This document shows, piece after piece, positions 1 through 5,284 of a stretch of DNA of 9,154 nt. The stretch is from positions 1-9,154 of the forward strand of contig CAIOZP010000535.1 in the NCBI GenBank assembly GCA_903862805.1, given 5' to 3'. Under the pieces are notes generated by a model that had not been told where the DNA came from, ran no database searches, and saw nothing but the letters and a program-made list of their open reading frames with translations. Source of the DNA: an uncultured Fibrobacterota bacterium. GTDB lineage: Bacteria; Fibrobacterota; Chitinivibrionia; Chitinivibrionales; CAIOZP01. How positions within the stretch are numbered: position 1 is the first letter of the stretch; every line of letters starts with the position of its first letter. Made by a program: the position numbers and the translations under genes.

Positions 1-74
1 CCAAGCATGCGACCGGTCGAACCGGCACCAGAAAAAATCACTTCACAGCCCATAGGATTAACAATCACAATCAT
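1..74 (-). CDS. N-terminal fragment of an unidentified gene, cut by the window edge
   Basis: On the minus strand an open frame begins with ATG at 74-72 and runs off the window at base 1. It gives about 24 residues that start MIVIVNPMGCEV and contain a glycine-rich GAGSTGR stretch. A hydrophobic strand followed by GxGxTG can be the start of a nucleotide-binding fold, but this is too short to assign a family. A purine-rich AGGGG lies only two bases before the ATG, yet eight bases before an in-frame GTG at 68-66, so the GTG may be the true start. The gene diverges from the TIGR02147 gene at 228 across about 150 bases. A minus-strand -10-like TATGAT lies at 107-102. Nothing can be said about its function. 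Confidence 0.45.
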   Translation of the reverse strand, partial: MIVIVNPMGCEVIFSGAGSTGRML

Positions 75-107
75 TTCCCCTGTTTACCGGATTTCGAAAA
101 AATCATA

Positions 108-137
108 TTGGCAATTTGTTCGTTTCTGTAATATATT
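108..137 (+). promoter_or_regulatory. Candidate sigma-70-like promoter for the TIGR02147/lipoprotein operon
   Basis: TTGGCA at 108-113 (one mismatch to TTGACA) is followed after 18 bases by TATATT at 132-137 (one mismatch to TATAAT). An overlapping TAATAT at 129-134 is a poorer-spaced alternative. Transcription would start near 144, giving a leader of about 80 bases that includes the hairpins at 153-194. This rests on consensus matching only. The phylum's promoter preferences are not visible here. Confidence 0.35.
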
Positions 138-152
138 TCTTCGTGAGAGGTG

Positions 153-194
153 CGGTTAGCCGTATCCCTTCGGGTAGCTTGTCCGTGTCAAGCT
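153..194 (+). promoter_or_regulatory. Structured 5' leader with three consecutive hairpins
   Basis: Three small stems follow one another between the candidate promoter and the start codon at 228: CGG/CCG (153-155 with 160-162), CCC/GGG closed by a TTC loop (166-168 with 172-174), and AGCTTG/CAAGCT (176-181 with 189-194, seven-base loop). The last is the most solid, with six perfect pairs. Such crowding in an 80-base leader suggests a regulatory element or a protein-binding RNA. I do not recognise it as a known riboswitch class, and chance folding is possible. Confidence 0.35.
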
Positions 195-227
195 GGTTTA
201 GTACCTGTTCCGATAGCGTTAAGAAAC

Positions 228-1058
228 ATGAAGAACGTCTTTCAATACACAAATTACCGCGAGTTCCTTCGTGATTATTACGAAGAACGAAAGGAACGCG
301 ATGGTTATACATATCGCGATTTCGCCGAAGATGCCGGTATGAATTCCTCTTCGTGGTTACTTCATCTTGTAAAAGGCGTCAAGAACCTCTCCGATGAATC
401 CGCAAAAAAAATCGCCTCTGCATTGCATCTCAAGAAGCGCGAAACCGATTATTTCCTTCTCATGGTCAGCTTTACGCAAGCAAGAAATTCCGCTGAGAAA
501 GACAAGTACTACACTTTGATGATCGCGCTCAAAAAGAAGCTTCGCCTTATGTTGATCGGCGAGGCGCAATACGAGTATTACACCAAGTGGTATTATCCGG
601 TCATTCGTTCACTTGTTTCTAAAATTGATTTTGGCGATGATTATCCGAGTTTAGCAAAACATCTTATCCCAGCAATCACTCCACAGGAAGCGCGCAAAGC
701 CATCTCTCTTCTACGAAGACTGGGGCTAATTGCACGCAACGAAAGCGGTCGTTGGGTTCAAACAGACGAGATAATTTCAACCGGTAACGAGGTCAGTTCA
801 CTATGCGTAGTGAACTACCACAAACAGGTGTCACGTCTTGCAAGTGAAGCATTCGACAATATACCGCGCGAGCAGAGAGATATTTCTTCGCTTACACTCG
901 GTATAAATGAAGAAGACTTCGAGCGAATTCGCGACCGGATCATAGAATTCCGTCGTGAACTTATAGAAATAGCGCGTAGCTCCGAGCACCCCGATCGTGT
1001 CTATCAGCTGAATTTCCAGTTGTTCCCGGTTGGTCGCGGAGAAGATGTAAAATGGTAA
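228..1058 (+). CDS. TIGR02147 family (DUF4423) HTH-like regulatory protein
   Basis: A 276-residue cytoplasmic protein of the TIGR02147 family, an expanded group first noted in Fibrobacter and thought to be regulatory, though poorly characterised. The N-terminus (MKNVFQYTNYREFLRDYY) is the family's usual opening. Residues 27-70 resemble an HTH/XRE-like segment (YTYRDFAEDAGMNSSS, then VKNLSDESAKKIASALHL). Residues 71-85 carry the typical RETDYFLLMVSF block. The C-terminal DUF4423 part contains WYYPVIR (121-127), ITPQEARKAISLLRRLGLI (150-168), a conserved RDIS (217-220) and the ending VYQLNFQLFP (258-267). I chose ATG 228 over an upstream GTG at 150 because the family starts here and the 26 extra residues look non-coding. 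The Shine-Dalgarno is weak (AAGAA at 221-225). Its stop overlaps the lipoprotein start, so the two are translationally coupled. There is no transmembrane segment. Family assignment is firm; the DNA or ligand bound is unknown. Confidence 0.93.
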   Translation: MKNVFQYTNYREFLRDYYEERKERDGYTYRDFAEDAGMNSSSWLLHLVKGVKNLSDESAKKIASALHLKKRETDYFLLMVSFTQARNSAEKDKYYTLMIALKKKLRLMLIGEAQYEYYTKWYYPVIRSLVSKIDFGDDYPSLAKHLIPAITPQEARKAISLLRRLGLIARNESGRWVQTDEIISTGNEVSSLCVVNYHKQVSRLASEAFDNIPREQRDISSLTLGINEEDFERIRDRIIEFRRELIEIARSSEHPDRVYQLNFQLFPVGRGEDVKW

Positions 1059-2524
1059 TGCGACGTTCAGCACTATTTTTATCGGAAATTGCCGTCGCCG
1101 CAATGCTCTGGGGTTGCGGGCCACATGTTGCAGGTGGTGATGTAACCGAAACCGGCAATGCTGTTGCGATACGAATTACCGTTGTAGATACTGGTAAAAA
1201 TGCGATGTCCAACGCAAAGGTATCCCTTTTCCAGTTTGACGAAAAAGTTATGAACAGGCCGATTCCAGTCGACTCAACTTTAGTTACCGATGCCAACGGA
1301 AACGTGGTGGTGCAGCTCAAATCCAACAGAAAATATGCTGTTGAGTGTTTCGACAGCCACAAGCGTCTTGTAGCTTATAAAGTGATTCTTGCACAACCCA
1401 AACAGGTTAATACCGGCGGAGTCGATCAATTTGTCTTCGTAGATACGCTCACCAGTGACAGCTTAGATGTCGCCGTTGCTCCGTGGACGCAGTACAATGG
1501 TGTGGTTATGGGTGGGATGGTGGCAAAGGTCATTCTTGCCGGGACACCATATTCCACCGGAATTTCGGTCAATGGTGAATTCAGTTTTGATAGTATTCCT
1601 CAAGGGCCATATACTGTCGAGTTCGAGACCGGCGATTCTCAGATCATAGTTGTGGGTTCGCGACTTATCACATCGGCAGGTGCCTCGAAGATTGACACTG
1701 TTGTACTTGATAAGAATGCATTCGTAATAGAAGATTTTGAAGAGCGCTCTAATGTAACCAGCCTGTGGGCATGCTTTGGTGGAAGCTGGTGGGATGTGGT
1801 TCATGGCACGGATATGGACACGACAAAACATAATCAGTTAGTTATTTCTCCGGCTTCGACTCAGTTGGAAGTTTTCAAGAACTCGCTTGTTGATACCGGT
1901 ATCGGTGCACATGGATATTACGTAACGGTGAACTATACTGTAGATACCGGTCGCTCGAAAGAAAGAACATACTGCTACGCGGGGCTAAAGCAGTGGATCG
2001 GGAATGGACGGCATCACTTATACAATTTCGCCGATGTTGATTCCTTGTCGTTCAGAGCAAAAGGAAACGGTGCTATTCGTATTGAGCTGGTGCAAGAGGT
2101 GTTCGATTCACTACAACTCAAGATGGTCGTCGGAGAGCGTTTCGTTTTAGATACTAACTGGAATGTGTACACCGTAAGGCTAAAGGCCAAATCGGTCCCG
2201 CAGGACGACTCATTGTATCAGGAACTTCTGTGGCCATATTCCGACTACACAAGTGTAGATAGTGCTGGATACGCTGCCTCCGACTGGGCTACTACGCTCG
2301 GAATCGGTGGATATTCTGCACATCTCGGCTTATGCTCCGACTGGTCACTGCCGCCTTATATCACACCGCCCGGCGTCTGGGGAACAGGCAAAGCGGCCAG
2401 GGATTCTTGGGCATTGATGCAAGGCAGAGTGAATCAGATGGATTTTCTCGCCGACAGCGGAACATGGTTCTCGCTTGATGATATAAAAGTTTATGGCACC
2501 TCAATAGATAATCTCGCGAAGTAA
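1052..2524 (+). CDS. Surface lipoprotein with two Ig/CnaB-like modules and a jelly-roll carbohydrate-binding-like domain
   Basis: A 490-residue predicted lipoprotein. A short charged start (MVMRRS) and hydrophobic stretch end in a lipobox-like LWGC with the acceptor cysteine at residue 22. A glutamate in the hydrophobic core is unusual. The mature protein begins with a linker ending TETGN (32-36). Residues about 37-145 and 147-220 look like two beta-sandwich modules of the carboxypeptidase-regulatory/CnaB type (the second has GEFSFDSIPQGPYTVEF). Residues about 224-482 read as a CBM11/CIA30-like galactose-binding fold: IEDFEERSN near the start, GSWWDV, GAHGYYVTVNY, DSLSFRAKG and the ending FSLDDIKVYG. 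The start is ATG 1052, with GGAG at 1038-1041 ten bases upstream. ATG 1058 (TAATG overlap with the regulator's stop) is equally possible and shortens it by two residues. It probably sits in the outer membrane and may bind glycans. No catalytic residues are recognised. Confidence 0.87.
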   Translation: MVMRRSALFLSEIAVAAMLWGCGPHVAGGDVTETGNAVAIRITVVDTGKNAMSNAKVSLFQFDEKVMNRPIPVDSTLVTDANGNVVVQLKSNRKYAVECFDSHKRLVAYKVILAQPKQVNTGGVDQFVFVDTLTSDSLDVAVAPWTQYNGVVMGGMVAKVILAGTPYSTGISVNGEFSFDSIPQGPYTVEFETGDSQIIVVGSRLITSAGASKIDTVVLDKNAFVIEDFEERSNVTSLWACFGGSWWDVVHGTDMDTTKHNQLVISPASTQLEVFKNSLVDTGIGAHGYYVTVNYTVDTGRSKERTYCYAGLKQWIGNGRHHLYNFADVDSLSFRAKGNGAIRIELVQEVFDSLQLKMVVGERFVLDTNWNVYTVRLKAKSVPQDDSLYQELLWPYSDYTSVDSAGYAASDWATTLGIGGYSAHLGLCSDWSLPPYITPPGVWGTGKAARDSWALMQGRVNQMDFLADSGTWFSLDDIKVYGTSIDNLAK

Positions 2525-2564
2525 CAACGGCTGTTCATCTCAAAAAAAACTTTATGAACTTATT

Positions 2565-2592
2565 AACGGCACTTCTTTTGTGAAGTGCCGTT
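2565..2592 (+). terminator. Hairpin, probable terminator of the regulator-lipoprotein operon
   Basis: A perfect 11-pair stem, AACGGCACTTC/GAAGTGCCGTT, with a six-base loop begins 40 bases after the lipoprotein stop. The plus-strand tail after it is TGGGGG rather than a run of T, so it is not a classic intrinsic terminator. It may end transcription with help, or protect the 3' end of the mRNA. It lies in the right place, and its stem quality is well above chance. Confidence 0.6.
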
Positions 2593-2611
2593 TGGGGGAT
2601 TAACGCCCATA

Positions 2612-2660
2612 TGCCGAAATATGGCACAATACGTTCTGCCGAAATTTTTGAGTATTCGGC
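2612..2660. repeat. Cluster of short TGCCGAA direct and inverted repeats
   Basis: TGCCGAAAT occurs at 2612-2620 and again at 2637-2645, 25 bases apart. An inverted copy, TTCGGC, lies at 2655-2660 and can form a six-pair stem with 2638-2643. The first copy can also pair locally with GGCA at 2623-2626. The spacing and orientation could suit operator half-sites upstream of the 2860 gene, but short repeats can arise by chance. No other recognised feature lies in this part of the gap. Confidence 0.3.
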
Positions 2661-2711
2661 CCAAAAACCACCGGCAATTAGTATTTCAGTTAACAAGTTT
2701 GTCGTTGGTAT

Positions 2712-2740
2712 TTAGGAAGATTCCATTATCCTTGTATACA
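2712..2740 (+). promoter_or_regulatory. Weak promoter candidate for the exported coiled-coil gene
   Basis: TTAGGA at 2712-2717 and TATACA at 2735-2740 are separated by 17 bases and lie about 120 bases before the start codon at 2860. The -10 matches the consensus at four of six positions and the -35 at three. It is offered as the best candidate in an otherwise gene-free gap. Confidence 0.2.
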
Positions 2741-2782
2741 TCTATCTGCATTAAACTAATTTTATTGCAAAGCCACCTGAAT

Positions 2783-2804
2783 AGAACCGAAGGGTGTCGG
2801 TTCT
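2783..2804 (+). promoter_or_regulatory. Leader hairpin upstream of the exported coiled-coil gene
   Basis: AGAACCGA/TCGGTTCT forms eight perfect pairs (2783-2790 with 2797-2804) around the loop AGGGTG. It is flanked by GCCAC (2772-2776) and GTGGC (2823-2827), which can pair to close a larger domain. The element ends about 30 bases before the start codon. The string GCAAAGCCACC just upstream faintly recalls part of a GEMM cyclic-di-GMP riboswitch, but the other conserved half is absent, so no riboswitch is claimed. Confidence 0.4.
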
Positions 2805-2859
2805 TATACGAATTACTGATGCGTGGCGTAACGAATATTTCAGCTGAACGAGAGCTGCC

Positions 2860-5175
2860 ATGAATTACATTTTTGCCGTTTTTCTGCGTTCCAGAACAAC
2901 ATCTTTACTGCTTGCAGGAATTGTAGCAGCACTCTATGCAGCTCCTGTACCGGTTGCGAAGCAGGATGTACTTGCATCGGCGGAGAAAGAAATAGCGATA
3001 ATAGACAGTCTCGCTCCGCAGTATTCACGAGATATTGCCGATTTGAAGAAGAGTCTCGATGCGACCAGAAAAGACAGCGCTGATGATTGTAAAAATGCTG
3101 CCGCCGCACTTGAGGATCTGCAAGCAAAAGTGCGACATGCCGATAGCGATGTATCTGCGATGGATGTACAAATTGCACAAATGCATTCAGCGTGTGATAC
3201 ACTTGCTCATGGAATCTCTGCGGCTCAGGCAAAACGGGTGGCCGATCTGACGATATTTAAAGGGCGCCGAGCAGCGCTGGTAAACAAGTCATTGACATTG
3301 AAAAAGAAGCTTCCTGCTTTTGAAAAAAACATTACAGTCGCGAAAATTGATATTGATCGTTTCGCCAAAGCTATTGACGATACTTCGTTACGTTTCTGGA
3401 AAAAAATCGAATCGATTAACACCAGTCTCACACCGGTAAAAGAGCAGAAGAACCTTTATGAACTGCGTCGCGAGAAAATCGATGTTGAGGCAAAAATCAC
3501 GCTCAAACAGCCGCAGATGGATAAATGGCTGCAAATGGATCGAAGAAAATGGCCAAAGAAAGAATTTGCCGCTCTCGACAGCGAACTGACTGAACTCTGT
3601 TCAAGGCGTAGAATCCTCACGGATGATCCTACCGTTGGCGGCTGGGAAACAAGCATGAATTTTCCGACTGACGACAAAGCCATTCACTACATTGATTCCG
3701 CACTTGCAGTTTTCACAAAACAGGCATCGGAGTTTGATGCTTCGCTGAAAAAAATCCGAACAGACAGTGTCTCGGCTTGTACATCTTTGGTGTCTGTCCG
3801 AAAAATAGCCCGTATCCGCCGTGCGGAAGCTGACAGCTTGCAAGCTTTGACTCAGGTCGAAATTGCAGCCACTGAAGACACGATTACCGGTCTTTCAACC
3901 GACAGTTTGAATATCGAAAGCAAAGACGGAGCTGTTTTGCAGAAATTGAACACTCTGAAAGCCGATATAGAGACGAAACTGACAGATGCGCTAAAAAAGC
4001 GCACTGCTTTGTCTGCCGATGCCGCAGCTTTAAAAATTCGTATTCCCGCATCTCAAGTCGCGTTAAGTTCAGCGGCAGCAGGATCTCGCCAGAAGATTGC
4101 AGCAATTCAAACCAAGCTAGTTCAGAAACAAACGGAACAGGCAGCTCTTCCAGCAAGAAGAGACCGAGCTGTAACGGCCGTTGCTGCTGAGAAAAGGCGC
4201 CTTGAACTCATTGCCGCTGCGAAAGAGAAAGCGCGTCAGGACAGCGTCGTAACCGCAACTGAAAAGAAAAAAATAGAAGAAGCAAGACTTGCTAAAATCG
4301 CTGCCGATCAAAAAAAGCTTGAAGAAGACCGGCAAGCAAAACTGGCTGTTGCAAAAGAAAAAGCTCATCAAGACAGTATCGCCGCCGCAGCAGCTTTGGC
4401 CGAAAAGAAACGCCTTGATGAAGAGCGCTTGGCCAAACTCGTCGCCGAAAAACAGAAGCTCGAAGAAGATCGGCAAGCAAAACTGACTGTTGCAAAAGAA
4501 AAAATTCATGAAGACAGTCTTGCCCGTGCCACCGCTATTGCAGAAAAGCAGAGAAAAGCCGCCGAGATTGCTAATGCGATACAGATTCACAATGACAGTA
4601 TCGCACTGGCAACGCTTGCATTAGCACGGAAAGACAGCATAGACAACGCCCGAAGAATTGCCCAGCAAGACAATCTAAAGGCGGCCAAACTCAAAGCCGT
4701 ACAGGATAGTATTGCAAGAGCACGCTCTATTGCTTTTCAAGACAGCATTATGGCCGTTCTTAAAAAGAAGCACGCAGCAGAAAATCAGCAAACCGCTACG
4801 GTTCAGGCTCCAACACCGGCGGCACAATCTGCTGATGGATCTACTCAAGCAGAACAGGATCTTGTTGCAATTTACACATTGATAGATCAAGGCAAGATTT
4901 CAGATGCAAACAAACAGTTTGCATTGAAAAAAGAATTCCTTCGTCGCTATTGCGTCCCTGAAGCATTTGATGCGCTAAGGCAGGCTATTGAAGGCACAAA
5001 TAAACCGACGGCGGCTCCGGCCGAATCGGCGGATCAGATTGCGGTTGACATTTACAATATCATTGACAAGGGTGACATGGGTAAAGCTCGTACACTTTTC
5101 GCCGCCAATCGGGACTTGCTTAAAGCATCACTTATTAAAGAGGCTTACGACGCTTTACTTCAAACATTGAAGTGA
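2860..5175 (+). CDS. Exported repetitive coiled-coil protein with two C-terminal helical repeats
   Basis: A 771-residue protein of unknown function. Residues 1-28 form a Sec-type signal peptide (RSRTTSLLLAGIVAALYAA) with a likely cleavage site at AA before PVPVAK and no lipobox cysteine, so the mature protein is probably periplasmic. Residues about 35-640 are almost all Ala/Lys/Glu/Gln/Asp-rich helix expected to form long coiled coils. A globular-looking interruption lies at about 215-275 (KWLQMDRRKWPKKEF, then GGWETSMNFPTDD). Residues 473-507 and 520-554 are tandem repeats, and D-S-[ILV] recurs with a 12-residue period towards 628. A Pro/Ala/Gln linker leads to two 47-residue repeats at 664-710 and 724-770 that resemble a TPR-like helical pair. 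The ribosome binding site is weak (GAGAG about eight bases upstream). It resembles TolA- or YbgF-like spacer proteins in style only. It may span the periplasm or act as a scaffold; that is inference. Confidence 0.9.
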   Translation: MNYIFAVFLRSRTTSLLLAGIVAALYAAPVPVAKQDVLASAEKEIAIIDSLAPQYSRDIADLKKSLDATRKDSADDCKNAAAALEDLQAKVRHADSDVSAMDVQIAQMHSACDTLAHGISAAQAKRVADLTIFKGRRAALVNKSLTLKKKLPAFEKNITVAKIDIDRFAKAIDDTSLRFWKKIESINTSLTPVKEQKNLYELRREKIDVEAKITLKQPQMDKWLQMDRRKWPKKEFAALDSELTELCSRRRILTDDPTVGGWETSMNFPTDDKAIHYIDSALAVFTKQASEFDASLKKIRTDSVSACTSLVSVRKIARIRRAEADSLQALTQVEIAATEDTITGLSTDSLNIESKDGAVLQKLNTLKADIETKLTDALKKRTALSADAAALKIRIPASQVALSSAAAGSRQKIAAIQTKLVQKQTEQAALPARRDRAVTAVAAEKRRLELIAAAKEKARQDSVVTATEKKKIEEARLAKIAADQKKLEEDRQAKLAVAKEKAHQDSIAAAAALAEKKRLDEERLAKLVAEKQKLEEDRQAKLTVAKEKIHEDSLARATAIAEKQRKAAEIANAIQIHNDSIALATLALARKDSIDNARRIAQQDNLKAAKLKAVQDSIARARSIAFQDSIMAVLKKKHAAENQQTATVQAPTPAAQSADGSTQAEQDLVAIYTLIDQGKISDANKQFALKKEFLRRYCVPEAFDALRQAIEGTNKPTAAPAESADQIAVDIYNIIDKGDMGKARTLFAANRDLLKASLIKEAYDALLQTLK
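4276..4521 (+). repeat. Tandem 35-residue coding repeat, 141-base period
   Basis: Codons 473-507 (4276-4380) and 520-554 (4417-4521) encode near-identical segments sharing the core KLEEDRQAKL[AT]VAKEK. The central 40 or so bases differ at only a few positions, including synonymous ones, which points to a fairly recent in-frame duplication within the coiled coil. The 12 residues between the copies (AAAAALAEKKRL) complete the 47-codon unit. Confidence 0.85.
4594..4746 (+). repeat. Short-period D-S-[IL] repeat array in the coiled-coil protein
   Basis: Asp-Ser pairs fall at residues 579, 592, 604 (Asp-Asn), 616 and 628, so the spacing settles to 12 or 13 residues. Each sits in a pattern like K/R-x-x-x-Q/K-D-S-I. 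Longer-spaced copies lie upstream at 461, 505 and 552. A 12-residue step does not match the seven-residue coiled-coil heptad, so it may mark an eleven- or twelve-residue helical periodicity or a recurrent surface motif. Confidence 0.7.
4849..5169 (+). repeat. Two 47-residue C-terminal repeats
   Basis: Residues 664-710 (4849-4989) and 724-770 (5029-5169) align without gaps. Shared positions are A-[ED]-Q, I-Y-x-[LI]-I-D-x-G, an Ala, F-A, Leu, and E-A-[FY]-D-A-L-x-Q. The linker between them is Pro/Ala/Thr-rich. The pattern suggests a paired helix-turn-helix unit similar to a TPR or Sel1 repeat, and could be the protein's docking end. Confidence 0.8.
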
Positions 5176-5243
5176 AATCTCTGGATTGACGCCTTGTAAA
5201 TCTTGTACTCACGTTCTGATGCATGATCAAGGTTGTCCATATT

Positions 5244-5249
5244 TATACT
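5244..5249 (+). promoter_or_regulatory. Possible -10 box in the 109-base gap before the kinase
   Basis: TATACT at 5244-5249 is a good -10 match 35 bases before the kinase start, but no convincing -35 lies 16-18 bases upstream (GCATGA at 5221-5226). A TTGACG at 5186-5191 has no -10 at a fitting distance. No strong hairpin separates the kinase from the preceding gene, so read-through from it remains possible. The kinase ribosome binding site is AAGG at 5269-5272, rather far (12 bases) from its ATG. Confidence 0.2.
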
Positions 5250-5284
5250 GTGCAGACTTGTCATCCGTAAGGTAATTTTGCTCA

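Noticed and set aside
150..227. GTG-started 26-residue extension of the TIGR02147 protein
   Set aside because: The family begins at MKNVFQYTNY. The extension would translate through the hairpin leader and has no family similarity.
961..1362. 133-codon minus-strand frame across the regulator/lipoprotein junction
   Set aside because: It lies opposite two well-supported genes and has no recognisable family or ribosome binding site.
2740..2830. GEMM-type cyclic-di-GMP riboswitch
   Set aside because: Only GCAAAGCCACC resembles the consensus. The paired GGCAAACC side, its stem and the tetraloop-receptor pattern are not found.
2585..2863. 92-codon frame in the gap before the coiled-coil gene, with its stop overlapping the next ATG
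   Set aside because: It begins inside the 2565-2592 hairpin and lacks a ribosome binding site. Its composition is not protein-like, and it covers the promoter and leader candidates. The stop overlap with ATG 2860 is the only point in its favour.
4117..4590. 157-codon minus-strand frame rich in Phe, Cys and Leu
   Set aside because: It is the antisense shadow of the Lys/Glu/Ala-rich repeats, where AAG/GAA codons read as CTT/TTC on the other strand.
4276..4750. CRISPR-like or transposon repeat
   Set aside because: The repeats are in-frame coding units with no unique spacers, terminal inverted repeats or cas/transposase genes.
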